Source: Cryobacterium sp. BB307 (lineage in GTDB: Bacteria; Actinomycetota; Actinomycetes; Actinomycetales; Microbacteriaceae). From it: a DNA stretch of 64,000 nucleotides. Below are positions 8,558 through 16,969 of this stretch, in pieces. Where the stretch lies: the NCBI RefSeq assembly GCF_012274275.1, contig NZ_JAANZA010000001.1, positions 186,001 through 250,000 on the forward strand, given 5' to 3'. Within the stretch, counting starts at the first letter, position 1. Each line of letters starts with the position of its first letter. The position numbers and the translations under genes were made by a program. Below the pieces are notes generated by a model. The model worked only from the letters and a program-made list of their open reading frames with translations, did not search any database and had not been told where the DNA came from.

Positions 8558-9727
8558 ATGAGTGAGTGGGCGACTCCTGCGCCGGGAAGCGCCAATTCGA
8601 TCCCGATACCGCGAGTTGATCCGACCCGTCTCGCATGGCGGAGTCGAGCGTGGCCGGGCGAGACCACCGCGGTGCCGGCGGTGCCGAGTCGATTTCCGGC
8701 AGTCCGTTTCGGCACTGAACTGCTCTTTGTCATCTTCGTCTTGCTCAGTGTTCTGGCCGCTGTCCTCGTTTCTCTGGAACTGCGTGGCATGACCGACGCT
8801 GACTGGGCAGGTCGTCGCCCGCTGCTGACGTTGCTGGCCAGCGGGATCGCGCTTGGATTGACCGCGGTACTCCTCCGCCGATTCGATGTGGCTGACTTAC
8901 TCAGTCGGCTGGCGTTTCTGGTGTTCTGGTTCGGGAATCTCGGTATGTCGGCCGTCTCAGCGATCGCGGCATTCGGGCCACGGTCGGCCGATACCTACCT
9001 GGTGATGCCGCAACTGTCCGACCGCACGCTCCTGGTGGTCAACGTCGCGTACACAGTTCTGGGGATCATCGTGTGGAACCTCTTGACGACCGACACGACT
9101 GCCTACCGAAACATTCGACTGGGAGTCCGGGCCGCGCACAAGGACTCTTTCCCAAACGCGCAGTGGAACCGAACTGTAGGCGCCCCCGGTCGGTCGATGC
9201 TGAATTTGGCCGGTGAAAACTCGATGTCGGCGCGAAGGACTGCCATCGCCCAACAACTGATGGCACCGCTGCTCGATGAGCTGCTGAGCATTCCGGGCGT
9301 CACCATCGTTCATGGCCTGCGTTCACCCGCGCATCCGGAGATCGTGATCGGCCACGCCGTAGTCTCCGGCGGTCGAATTGCGCTGCTTGACCCGGTCCTT
9401 TGGGAGCCAGCGACGTATCGCCTGGACAGCTCGGGTCGGGTGCTTCGCAACGGCCTCATCAGCGAGGAGCACACGACCGCGTTGCCGATTGTCATGGATG
9501 ATCTAGCCGAGGGGATGCCCGGTGCACCGATTCGCGCCTGGCTCACTGTGCTTCCGACCACCGATGGCGAGCTTCACACATCGACGGAGCGACCGGATTC
9601 GCTCGTCACCCTCGGCACGCCTTCCAGCACGCTGGGCGAGGTCGGGGACTGGTTGGCTGGAGATGGCGAAGGCGAGTACGTGAACGTCTTCGCTCTGCAG
9701 ATGGTCATGCGACATCGGCTGGGGTGA
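8558..9727 (+). CDS. uncharacterised four-helix membrane protein with soluble C-terminal domain
   Basis: A 389-residue protein I do not recognise. After a soluble, Pro/Arg-rich N-terminus there are about four membrane segments (residues 52-75, 88-106, 115-137, 155-173). A cytoplasmic domain of about 200 residues follows (RTAIAQQLMAPLLDELLSIPGVTIVHGL and VVSGGRIALLDPVLWEP). That domain weakly resembles the opening of nuclease-related NERD domains, but the catalytic set is not convincing. The gene ends six bases before the next, so the two are an operon. GC content is a little lower than in the neighbours. Confidence 0.6.
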   Translation: MSEWATPAPGSANSIPIPRVDPTRLAWRSRAWPGETTAVPAVPSRFPAVRFGTELLFVIFVLLSVLAAVLVSLELRGMTDADWAGRRPLLTLLASGIALGLTAVLLRRFDVADLLSRLAFLVFWFGNLGMSAVSAIAAFGPRSADTYLVMPQLSDRTLLVVNVAYTVLGIIVWNLLTTDTTAYRNIRLGVRAAHKDSFPNAQWNRTVGAPGRSMLNLAGENSMSARRTAIAQQLMAPLLDELLSIPGVTIVHGLRSPAHPEIVIGHAVVSGGRIALLDPVLWEPATYRLDSSGRVLRNGLISEEHTTALPIVMDDLAEGMPGAPIRAWLTVLPTTDGELHTSTERPDSLVTLGTPSSTLGEVGDWLAGDGEGEYVNVFALQMVMRHRLG

Positions 9728-9733
9728 AGCGTC

Positions 9734-10195
9734 ATGTTGAACGAGCCGAGGCTTGGAGCGCGCCCGAAGACCTCAGAGGACGGTCCACACCGACAGCTTG
9801 ACCAGCAGGCACCAGCTGCCCTGTGGGGCGAGCTGGTTGCTCAAGTGTTCGGGCTCGAGGGCGTGGTGGAAGGCATCAGTCAGGTGTCGCCGCCATCGTC
9901 TCGGGCCGTCTTTCTTGCCGACATGGCTGCGGAGGTCTTCCCGGAGCGCTCTTTGGCGCCGGGTAGACGGCTCGAGCCGGTGCATCTACACGGGGTGGAG
10001 GACACCAGCATCCACCTCGTCCTGCCCGTCGAGCGCGGCGAGGAACTCGTGGTGCTCGGATGGGCCGAGCCGCATCAGTACGCGGACTTCGGGACCGAGT
10101 TCATGATCTACGGCCCGAGAGATGAAGCGGAACTGGAAGCGGTCATTTCAATCATCGAGGAGAGTCTGGAGTTCGCGCGTTCCGGCCGGACATGA
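9734..10195 (+). CDS. DUF5519 / luciferase-domain-like protein
   Basis: A 153-residue soluble protein. Residues 82-150 show the pattern of the family called luciferase domain or DUF5519: His84-Leu-His86, a SIHLVLP strand, LGWAEPHQYAD and a YGPRDEAELEAVISIIEES C-terminus. Despite the name the family has no proven light-producing activity. It starts six bases after the membrane protein above and is presumably its partner. The role is unknown. Confidence 0.65.
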   Translation: MLNEPRLGARPKTSEDGPHRQLDQQAPAALWGELVAQVFGLEGVVEGISQVSPPSSRAVFLADMAAEVFPERSLAPGRRLEPVHLHGVEDTSIHLVLPVERGEELVVLGWAEPHQYADFGTEFMIYGPRDEAELEAVISIIEESLEFARSGRT

Positions 10196-10209
10196 ACGTC
10201 CACCCTGAA

Positions 10210-10316
10210 TGATCGAGCTTGCCGAGATCCCGAGAGGACGGGCTGGGTCTCGACAGGCTCGACCACCGGTAGCTAGCTGGTTTCGAGACGATCGCTTTCG
10301 CGATCCCTCAACCAGC
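10210..10316. repeat. tandem family A plus family B palindromic repeats
   Basis: A family A element (10211-10268, arms GATCGAGCTTGCCGAGATC and CTCGACAGGCTCGACCACCGG) is directly followed by a family B element (10276-10316). Family B has the pattern TGGTTTCGAGACGATCGC, a short loop, GCGATCCCTCAACCAGC. Confidence 0.75.
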
Positions 10317-10326
10317 GAGTCCGTGG

Positions 10327-10485
10327 TTAGTCGCCGGAGAGCACGCGCATCCGGGCTTGGCCGTGCTCCTCTGTCGAGATCACGCCACGCTTCAGCAGGT
10401 CATCCAGTTCAGCCAAGCGCGCCTCGATGCTCTTTCCGGCGCCAGCAAAATGCGCTGTTAAGCGCACGGACCGAGAGATCGGCAT
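10327..10485 (-). pseudogene. SHOCT-domain micro-ORF, probable gene remnant
   Basis: Reading leftwards from an ATG at 10485, 52 codons end in TAA at 10327. The last 36 residues (SIEARLAELDDLLKRGVIS then TEEHGQARMRVLSGD) match the SHOCT domain, a short C-terminal module found on many bacterial proteins. The N-terminal 15 residues resemble nothing, and there is no ribosome-binding site. It is most simply the tail of a lost gene, though a free-standing SHOCT peptide cannot be excluded. It sits in a gap of about 420 bases otherwise holding repeats and the next promoter. Confidence 0.5.
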
Positions 10486-10546
10486 TCACGGTGAGCGGGT
10501 TGTGCCCTGCACGTTTGGGAAAGAAGGTCCTCCACAGACCGGGGCG

Positions 10547-10575
10547 TTTACGTCTTGTCCCCGACTGGCTAGAAT
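10547..10575 (+). promoter_or_regulatory. SigA-type promoter of the DUF222-HNH gene
   Basis: TTTACG at 10547-10552 and TAGAAT at 10570-10575 are 17 bases apart, predicting a start near 10582 and a leader of about 33 bases. Confidence 0.5.
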
Positions 10576-10594
10576 GTAGATTCGAATGTCGGGT

Positions 10595-10609
10595 GATGGT
10601 GTCACCATC
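10595..10609. promoter_or_regulatory. inverted repeat GATGGTG-T-CACCATC before the HNH start codon
   Basis: Perfect 7-base arms (10595-10601 and 10603-10609) around one base end five bases before the ATG at 10615, where a ribosome-binding site would be expected. It could be an operator or an mRNA hairpin that limits translation. Confidence 0.45.
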
Positions 10610-10614
10610 GATAC

Positions 10615-11994
10615 ATGACCAACTTCGACCCGTTCGCACCCGGCGCGATACCCAGTATCCGGCACCTGGGTGACAACGAATTGGTCGACGCCGCCCGCAC
10701 CATTGAAAAAGAGTACGGGCGGCAGCTCGACGCCGCCCGACTCGCAATCGCGGCGGAGGTAGAGCACCGCTCCTGGCGGATGTTGGGCAGCGATTCACTG
10801 GCTGCCAAGCGCGGATGCCGCAGCGGCACCGAACTGCTGGAGCGCACCACCGGCGCGGCGGTGAACACCATCCGCAAGCGGATCAGACTGGGGGAAAAGC
10901 TCAGGGACCGCAGCAACCTGGTCGGCGAGGCGTGGCCGGCGGAGTTTTCGGTGGTCGCCACCGCAATGGCGGAAGGGAAACTGTCGCAGGACTTCGCGGC
11001 GGCGATCGTCGACGAACTCGCGCCGGCCGCTCACCGAGCGAACCCGGACCACCTGCGAGCGGCGGAGACCGCGCTGGTGGAGTCCGCGGCCACACCGACA
11101 ATGACCGCCGGGGAGCTACGGATCCAGGCTGTGGTGTGGCGTGCGTACATCGACCCCGACGGTGTTGCCCCGGACGAGGAGGAGGCCCTCGCCAAGCGCG
11201 GCATCCGCCTCGGACGGGTCAACGGCGGTCTGGTGCCGATCTCCGGCAACCTCACCCCGCTGGTGGCCGGGCAGCTGGAGCGACTGTTCAACGCCTACCT
11301 GACCCCACGCCGGGAACCCGCCTTCCGACCCGACGGCGACGCGCCTGCGGAAGCTGAACCGGACGAGCTGGTGATCCGCGACGACCGCACACCCGACCAG
11401 AAACGACACGATGCACTCGGCGGCATTCTGTCGGCCGCGGCCCGCGACCCGGAGACCCCGAAGCTGAACGGGGCGGCACCCACGGTGCTGGTCACCGTCA
11501 GCGCCGAGGATCTGCAGAACGGCACCGGCGCCGGCTGGATCGACGGGATCGACGCCCCGCTCTCCATCAAGACCGTGCGGCAGCTGGCCTGCACCGGCGA
11601 CACCCAGACCGTCATCCTGGACCAGAACGGGGCGGTGATCGCGCTCGGTAGCCCGCGCCGCGGGTTCACTCCCCAGCAGCGCAAGGCGATCGGAGCCCGC
11701 GACGGCTACTACTGCGCCGCCCCGGGCTGCGGCACCCCCGGCGACTGGTGCGAAGTGCACCATGTGAAACCCGACGCCGAGGGTGGACCGACCGAAGTCG
11801 ACAATGGGGTGCTGCTGTGCTGGCACCACCACCGCACCCTCGGTCGCTCCGGCTGGGAGATCCGCATCAACGACGGCGTCCCCGAATTCCGACCACCATC
11901 CTGGATGGACCCCAGACGGGAATGGATCCGCGTCAGCAGATCCAAACCGCGCATCCTCCCCCAACTCAAGCGTGCCCTCAAAGACACCGGCTGA
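10615..11994 (+). CDS. DUF222 domain-containing HNH endonuclease
   Basis: A 459-residue protein of a class found in many copies in actinobacterial genomes. The helical DUF222 domain spans about residues 20-300 and an HNH nuclease fold occupies 355-410: RDGYYCAAPGCG zinc ligands, WCEVHHVKPDAEGG with His382-His383, and LLCWHHHRTL. The catalytic HH, N and H positions look intact. Whether these proteins act in DNA repair, recombination or selfish spread is not established. The promoter and an inverted repeat overlapping the leader are annotated separately. Confidence 0.9.
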   Translation: MTNFDPFAPGAIPSIRHLGDNELVDAARTIEKEYGRQLDAARLAIAAEVEHRSWRMLGSDSLAAKRGCRSGTELLERTTGAAVNTIRKRIRLGEKLRDRSNLVGEAWPAEFSVVATAMAEGKLSQDFAAAIVDELAPAAHRANPDHLRAAETALVESAATPTMTAGELRIQAVVWRAYIDPDGVAPDEEEALAKRGIRLGRVNGGLVPISGNLTPLVAGQLERLFNAYLTPRREPAFRPDGDAPAEAEPDELVIRDDRTPDQKRHDALGGILSAAARDPETPKLNGAAPTVLVTVSAEDLQNGTGAGWIDGIDAPLSIKTVRQLACTGDTQTVILDQNGAVIALGSPRRGFTPQQRKAIGARDGYYCAAPGCGTPGDWCEVHHVKPDAEGGPTEVDNGVLLCWHHHRTLGRSGWEIRINDGVPEFRPPSWMDPRREWIRVSRSKPRILPQLKRALKDTG

Positions 11995-12003
11995 TACGCG
12001 GGG

Positions 12004-12110
12004 GGTGGTCCAGCTTGTCGAGACCGATCTCGACAGGCTCGATCACCGGGAAGGCTGGTTTCGAGACGATCACTTCGCGATCCCTCAACCAGCGAGAGTC
12101 TCGATCACCG
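12004..12110. repeat. tandem family A and family B repeats
   Basis: A family A element (12004-12049) is followed by a family B element (12054-12094; TGGTTTCGAGACGATC then CGCGATCCCTCAACCAGCG) and a further half arm (GTCTCGATCACCGAG). They fill the gap between the convergent HNH and lipoprotein genes. Confidence 0.75.
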
Positions 12111-12112
12111 AG

Positions 12113-12586
12113 TCAGGGGCGGACGATGATCCAATCGGAGAGAGCAATCCAGCCCTCGGGCACCTCTGCGGTACCGTGCGGAACGTACTGCACGTTCATC
12201 TTTCCGTCGGTGCCTGTTGCCAGGCCGAAGACCGTATTGCCCAAGGAGCCGCCTGCTGCCCAACCGTCAGGGACATCCGGGAGCAGGGTGATAATCCTGA
12301 CCGTCGCCGTATCCACCAACCCGAGATAGATGCTCGTGTCATCCCACTCGCCCTGATAGCGGATGGACGCGCCATCAATGGTGCTGTACGGAATCTCGTC
12401 GCCAATCATGTCGACTTCCGTCTGCGGGTCATTGACGAAACCCGGGGTGGATGCCGGATCCACATCGCTGGTCACCAGCCGATCGACCTCCAGCTCTTCG
12501 AGAGTGACCGCGGCTTGCGTTAGCGCCGCACAGCCCGCAAGCATCAGGCCAACGGCCACGATGACAACTCCCCCAAGAATCCTCAT
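12113..12586 (-). CDS. hypothetical lipoprotein
   Basis: A 157-residue exported lipoprotein. MRILGGVVIVAVGLMLAGC is a signal peptide with lipobox LAGC, giving a lipidated Cys19. The mature part is acidic (LEELEVDRLVTSDVD) and contains DGASIRYQGEWDDTSIYLGL, with no motif I recognise. The ATG at 12586 has no ribosome-binding site but TAGCAT (12594-12599) seven bases upstream, so the mRNA is probably leaderless. Confidence 0.72.
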   Translation of the reverse strand: MRILGGVVIVAVGLMLAGCAALTQAAVTLEELEVDRLVTSDVDPASTPGFVNDPQTEVDMIGDEIPYSTIDGASIRYQGEWDDTSIYLGLVDTATVRIITLLPDVPDGWAAGGSLGNTVFGLATGTDGKMNVQYVPHGTAEVPEGWIALSDWIIVRP

Positions 12587-12666
12587 ATGCCGGATGCTAG
12601 CCGCGAAGGTCATTGTTCGGCACTCCACCTTCGGGGGCGGCGCGTGTTAGTGGTGCAGCGGCGCGA

Positions 12667-12703
12667 GAGTCTCGACGGGCTCGACCACCGAGTAGGTCGA
12701 CCA
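12667..12703. repeat. family A repeat half
   Basis: GTCTCGACGGGCTCGACCACCGAG followed by a short inverted GGTCGACCACC. It lies just beyond the stop codon of the TetR gene that ends at 12709. Confidence 0.6.
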
Positions 12704-12708
12704 CCAAG

Positions 12709-13311
12709 TTACGCGGGCAGGCGGGAGCGCAAGCCGTTGACCAACGCCTCGATGCCCAGCTCGAATGCGGCGTGCGCGTTCCAGCGGTCCGAGTACTTCG
12801 GATCCAGCGAGCGCAGCAGCGTCGGCAGCTCGCTCGGCACAGCATCCGGTGACAGCAGGTTGTCCGGGGCGATGATGTCCAGCGCCGAACCCAGCACGTG
12901 CGCCTCGACCGTGCGCATCACGGCGACCGCGTCGCCATCCGGCCACCCCGCGCGGGTCAGCGCACCGACCACCACCTCATACATCCGCAGTGTGCTCGGA
13001 TCGGTGATCGGCGTGGTCGCGAGCAGCCGAATGCAGCTCGGATGCGCAGCGAACGCCGCCAGATAGCTCTTGCCCCAGGCGATCAGCGCCCGGTTCCACG
13101 GCTCCGAATCGAACGGCGAATTGTCGATCGACTCGACCACGATCGCGCGCATCCGCTCGATCAGGTCGTCGCGCCCGTCGATGTGGTTGTACAGCGACGA
13201 CGGCCGCCGGTTCAGCTTCTGCGCCAGCGTCTTCATCGTCAGGTGCTCGATGCCATCGGCCTCGGCGATCTGGAACGCGGCCAGCGCGATTTTCCTTGCG
13301 GTCAACGTCAT
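12709..13311 (-). CDS. TetR/AcrR-family transcriptional regulator
   Basis: A 200-residue repressor. The N-terminal helix-turn-helix reads LTMKTLAQKLNRRPSSLYNHIDGRDDL (about residues 23-50), followed by an all-helical ligand domain. GAGGG lies seven bases before the ATG. It is divergent from the amidohydrolase-permease operon, and two dyads in the shared 103-base gap (13361-13383) are likely operator sites. The ligand is probably the substrate of that operon. Confidence 0.88.
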   Translation of the reverse strand: MTLTARKIALAAFQIAEADGIEHLTMKTLAQKLNRRPSSLYNHIDGRDDLIERMRAIVVESIDNSPFDSEPWNRALIAWGKSYLAAFAAHPSCIRLLATTPITDPSTLRMYEVVVGALTRAGWPDGDAVAVMRTVEAHVLGSALDIIAPDNLLSPDAVPSELPTLLRSLDPKYSDRWNAHAAFELGIEALVNGLRSRLPA

Positions 13312-13360
13312 CGCGACCCTCGCAATCTGCCTCTATGCATTTTGCCCGACACTCAGTACG

Positions 13361-13383
13361 GTATCCGATACGAACGACGTTCG
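13361..13383. promoter_or_regulatory. paired dyads, likely TetR operator
   Basis: GTATC-C-GATAC at 13361-13371 is immediately followed by CGAACG-A-CGTTCG at 13371-13383. Both are perfect inverted repeats with a one-base centre, in the gap between a TetR gene and the divergent operon, 30-55 bases before its start. Confidence 0.5.
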
Positions 13384-13414
13384 TTCGCACGAGTTCCAAT
13401 GGAGGAGTTCGACG

Positions 13415-15079
13415 ATGAGCGACCCCCGACCGCGACTCTTCACGGGCGGCACGATCTGGACCGGCCACGGCCGACCTGATGCCTCTGCCGTGCTCGTCGT
13501 CGATGGCCGGATCCACGCGATCGGCCCCGAAGCCCACGACTCGGCCCCGGACGGCACCGAAACCGTCCACCTGGTCGGCGGATTCCTGATGCCCTCCTTC
13601 GGCGACGGCCACGCCCACCCGATCTTCGGCGGCCTCGAGGATGCCGGCCCGCGCGTCCGCGGCTGCACCAGCATCGCCGAGATCGTCGAGGAGGTGCGCC
13701 ACTACGCCGACGCCCACCCCGACCGCGAGTGGATCATCGGCGCCTCCTACGACGGCAGCCTCTCGCCCGGCGGCCTGTTCGACGCGCGCTGGCTCGACGA
13801 GGCGGTGCCCGACCGCCCGGTGATCCTGCGCGCCTGGGACTACCACACCGTCTGGGTCAACTCCCGCGCGCTCGAGCTCGCCGGCATCGACGCGAACACC
13901 CCGGAGCCGGTGCTCGGCGAGATCCCGCGCCGCCCCGACGGCAGCCCGCTCGGCACCCTGCGCGAGTGGGGCGCCGTCGAACTGGTGACCCGCGCATCCG
14001 GCGGCTTCAGCCTCGACGAGCGAGTCGACGCGCTCGCCCGCGCCACCCGGCAGTTCGCCTCCCTCGGCGTGACCTGGGTGCAGGATGCCTGGGTCGAGCC
14101 CGACGACGTCGACGTCTACCTCGAGGCCGCCCGCCGCGGGGTGCTCGCCACCCGGGTCAACCTCGCCCTGCTTGCCGACCCGCGGGTGTTCCCGGATGCG
14201 CTGCCCGCACTGGTCGAGACCCGTCGCCGCGTCGAGGCGGCCGGCTCGCCACTGCTCACCGCGCACAGCGTCAAGTTCTTCGCCGACGGCGTTGTCGAGA
14301 ACGAGACCGGCGCGCTGCTCGAGCCGTACTGCAGCGGCATGCACGACCACGGCATGCTGGTCTGGGAGCCGGAACATCTTGCCCGGTCGGTAGCCGCGGT
14401 CGACGCCGCCGGGTTCCAGCCGCACATCCACGCCATCGGCGACCGCGCGGTGCGGGTCGCCCTCGACGCGATCGAGTACGCGGCATCCGTCAACGGGCCC
14501 TCCGCCAACCGCCCGGTGATCGCGCACGCCCAGCTGGTCAGCGAGGCCGACCGGGCCCGCTTCGCCCGGCTCCGCGTCATCGCGAACATGCAGCCCTTGT
14601 GGGCGCAGCTGGACGCCCTGATGACACTGCTCACCGTCCCGCGGCTCGGCGAGGACCGCGCCGACCGGCAGTACGCGATGCGCTCCCTGCTCGACGACGG
14701 CGGCGCGCTGTCGTTCGGCTCCGACTGGCCGTGCTCGAGTGCCGCACCGCTCGACGGGATCGCCGTCGCGACCAGCCGCACAACCGCATCCGGAGACCCG
14801 GCCGGCGGCTGGACTCCGCACGAACGACTCGACATCGCGACCGCGCTGGCCGCCTACACCAGCGGCGTGGCCACCCAGGCCCTCGCCGACCGCACGGATG
14901 CGCCCTGGGGCCGGATCGAGGTTGGCGTGAGCGCCGATCTGGTCTGGCTCGAGCGCGACCCGCGCACCACCGACCGCACCACAATGCCGGACATCGCCGT
15001 ACGAGCCACCTACCTCGCGGGCGAACCAGTTGTACTCAGCACCACCCCCACTGCTGCGGCAGCGTTGCCGCACCCCTGA
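13415..15079 (+). CDS. amidohydrolase family protein (YtcJ-like)
   Basis: A 554-residue metal-dependent hydrolase of the amidohydrolase_3 group. Landmarks are a beta-sandwich start (LFTGGTIWTG), the metal motif GDGHAHP near residue 67, KFFADGVVENETGAL near 285, HIHAIGDRAV near 335, HAQLV near 370 and FGSDWP near 435. The ATG at 13415 has GGAGGAG seven bases upstream. The permease follows 11 bases downstream, so the pair probably imports and hydrolyses an amide or amine, controlled by the divergent TetR protein. Substrate is not predictable. Confidence 0.9.
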   Translation: MSDPRPRLFTGGTIWTGHGRPDASAVLVVDGRIHAIGPEAHDSAPDGTETVHLVGGFLMPSFGDGHAHPIFGGLEDAGPRVRGCTSIAEIVEEVRHYADAHPDREWIIGASYDGSLSPGGLFDARWLDEAVPDRPVILRAWDYHTVWVNSRALELAGIDANTPEPVLGEIPRRPDGSPLGTLREWGAVELVTRASGGFSLDERVDALARATRQFASLGVTWVQDAWVEPDDVDVYLEAARRGVLATRVNLALLADPRVFPDALPALVETRRRVEAAGSPLLTAHSVKFFADGVVENETGALLEPYCSGMHDHGMLVWEPEHLARSVAAVDAAGFQPHIHAIGDRAVRVALDAIEYAASVNGPSANRPVIAHAQLVSEADRARFARLRVIANMQPLWAQLDALMTLLTVPRLGEDRADRQYAMRSLLDDGGALSFGSDWPCSSAAPLDGIAVATSRTTASGDPAGGWTPHERLDIATALAAYTSGVATQALADRTDAPWGRIEVGVSADLVWLERDPRTTDRTTMPDIAVRATYLAGEPVVLSTTPTAAAALPHP

Positions 15080-15090
15080 AAGGAACTGGA

Positions 15091-16446
15091 TTGACCACAG
15101 AGATCGCCGCTGAGAAGCCGCCGACCACCGAAGGTCTGCGCCGTGTGCTCGGCACCCCGTCGCTCGTCATGTTCGGGCTCGTCTACATGGTGCCGCTCAC
15201 CGTCTTCACGACCTACGGCATCGTCGCCCAGATGACCGGCGGACGCGTTCCGCTCGCCTACATCGTCACCCTGATCGCCATGGTGTTCACCGCCCGCTCC
15301 TACGGGCTGCTGTCGAAGGCGTTCCCGTACGCCGGCTCTGCGTACACCTACACGCAGCGCAGCTTCGGCCCCGGCGTCGGCTTCCTGGCCGGCTGGGCGC
15401 TCATGCTGGACTACCTGTTCCTGCCGATGATCAACTACCTGGTGATCGGCATCTACCTGAACGCGGCGTTCCCGGCGATCGCGAACTGGGTGTTCATCCT
15501 CGCGGCGATCGCACTGGTGACGGTGCTCAACGTCATCGGCATCGTGTCGGTGGCGCGCACCAACTTCGTCATCATCGCGGTGCAGGCGATCTTCATCGCG
15601 GTGTTCGTGGCGCTCTCCGTCGGGTCGATCTCGCAGGGCACCACCGTGGACCTGATGGCCCCGTTCACCGGGACCGGCGCTCCGGATGGCTTCGGTGTCG
15701 TCGCGGCCGGCGCTGCGGTGCTGTGCCTGTCGTTCCTCGGCTTCGACTCGGTGTCGACGCTGGCAGAGGAGACCAAGGATCCGACCGTGAAGGTGCCGCG
15801 GGCGATCATGCTCACGACGCTTGTCGCCGGCGCGCTGTTCATCGGCATCTCCTACGTCGGACACCTGGTGCTGCCGACGCATGCGTTCACGGATGTCGAC
15901 AGCGCGGCCCTCGATGTGATGGGCGTCGCCGGTGGACAGTTCCTCGCCGCGTTCTTCACCGCCGCCTACGTTGCCGGTGCCACCGGGTCGGCGCTGGCGT
16001 CACAGGCATCCGTGTCCCGGATCCTGTTCGCAATGGGACGCGACGGCGTGCTGCCGCGCGGCTTCTTCGGACGCATCAACAAGCGTTTCGGCACCCCGGT
16101 GCTGGCGATCCTCGCGGTGTCGGTGGTGTCGCTGGTCGCGATTTGGATCGATCTCGGGCTGCTCGCCGAGATGATCAGCTTCGGTGCGCTCATCGCGTTC
16201 TCCGCGGTGAACCTGTCGGTCGTGAAGCACTACTTCATGGGCGAGAAGCAGCGCGAGGGGGTTGCGGTGCTGCACTACCTGGTGCTGCCGCTGATCGGCT
16301 TCGCGCTCACCATCTGGCTGTGGACGAGCCTGTCGCCGCGCACCCTGATCGTCGGCCTGATCTGGCTCGCGATCGGCGTGGTGTACCAGCTGGTGATCAC
16401 GCGCGGCTGGCGTCGTCCGACGCCGATGATCGACCTGAAGGAGTAA
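15091..16446 (+). CDS. APC-family amino acid/amine permease
   Basis: A 451-residue transporter with about 12 membrane segments. It shows the APC-family start (LVMFGLVYMVPLTVFTTYGIV), the FPYAGSAYTYTQRSFGPGVGFLAGW segment and the GFDSVSTLAEETKDP loop typical of amino acid and polyamine importers such as PuuP. It starts with TTG at 15091 behind AAAGGAA (15079-15085). It shares an operon with the amidohydrolase and ends just before a strong terminator. Confidence 0.9.
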   Translation: MTTEIAAEKPPTTEGLRRVLGTPSLVMFGLVYMVPLTVFTTYGIVAQMTGGRVPLAYIVTLIAMVFTARSYGLLSKAFPYAGSAYTYTQRSFGPGVGFLAGWALMLDYLFLPMINYLVIGIYLNAAFPAIANWVFILAAIALVTVLNVIGIVSVARTNFVIIAVQAIFIAVFVALSVGSISQGTTVDLMAPFTGTGAPDGFGVVAAGAAVLCLSFLGFDSVSTLAEETKDPTVKVPRAIMLTTLVAGALFIGISYVGHLVLPTHAFTDVDSAALDVMGVAGGQFLAAFFTAAYVAGATGSALASQASVSRILFAMGRDGVLPRGFFGRINKRFGTPVLAILAVSVVSLVAIWIDLGLLAEMISFGALIAFSAVNLSVVKHYFMGEKQREGVAVLHYLVLPLIGFALTIWLWTSLSPRTLIVGLIWLAIGVVYQLVITRGWRRPTPMIDLKE

Positions 16447-16467
16447 CCGCCGGTCGAGACGCAGACG

Positions 16468-16505
16468 AGGGCGCCTTCATCTTCGGGTGGTGAAGGCGCC
16501 CTTCT
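16468..16505 (+). terminator. Rho-independent terminator after the permease
   Basis: GGGCGCCTTCA (16469-16479) pairs perfectly with TGAAGGCGCCC (16491-16501) around an 11-base loop, followed by TTCT. Confidence 0.85.
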
Positions 16506-16513
16506 GCGTCTGC

Positions 16514-16606
16514 GGTGGTTGAGGGATCGCGAAGCAATCGTCTCGAAACCACCCTCCCCAACCTGGTTTCGAGACGATTGCGCTGCGCGGAATCCCTCAA
16601 CCAGCG
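16514..16606. repeat. two facing family B repeats
   Basis: GGTGGTTGAGGGATCGCGAAG with CGTCTCGAAACCACC (16514-16552) is followed by an inverted copy (16563-16606). The second copy supplies the stop codon of the MmcQ gene at 16597. Confidence 0.8.
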
Positions 16607-16947
16607 GGCTTGGCTCGCGGCGTTTTGGGCTTCACCAGCGCGTGACTGCCGCGGATCAGCTGCTCGACGAGCGCATCCGGCACCCCGCCGTCGAGTTCGA
16701 TGGTGATCCAGTGCTTCTTGTTCAGGTGATAGCCGGGGGTGATCTGCGCGAACTCCTGCCGGAGGGCGATCGACTCCTCCGGATCGACCTTGAGCGAGAT
16801 CTTCAACGGATGCGCCGCCAAGTCGCCGAGGGCGAAGATCTTGTTGTTGCCGCTCGTCTTGAACACGCTCGTCTCGAGGTCGAACGGGAACGTCTCGATC
16901 GCCTGCGGGAGGGAGAGGCACAGCTCGCGCAACGAGTCAGCGTTCAT
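16597..16947 (-). CDS. MmcQ/YjbR family protein
   Basis: A 116-residue protein of the MmcQ/YjbR fold, thought to bind DNA or nucleotides, function unknown. It has FDLETSVFKTSGNNKIFAL, LKISLKVDPEES and the conserved GYHLNKKHWITIEL. Its last residues, KPAG-stop, are read from the edge of a family B repeat. No ribosome-binding site is present. TAGCCT (16954-16959) six bases before the ATG suggests leaderless translation. The gene is bracketed by repeat pairs on both sides. Confidence 0.85.
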   Translation of the reverse strand: MNADSLRELCLSLPQAIETFPFDLETSVFKTSGNNKIFALGDLAAHPLKISLKVDPEESIALRQEFAQITPGYHLNKKHWITIELDGGVPDALVEQLIRGSHALVKPKTPRAKPAG

Positions 16948-16969
16948 GGGTTGAGGCTACGGCGTTTCC

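Noticed and set aside
8316..8636. Minus-strand frame of 106 codons across the 8341-8557 gap
   Set aside because: It runs through a repeat and into two genes on the other strand, has no ribosome-binding site and no recognisable composition.
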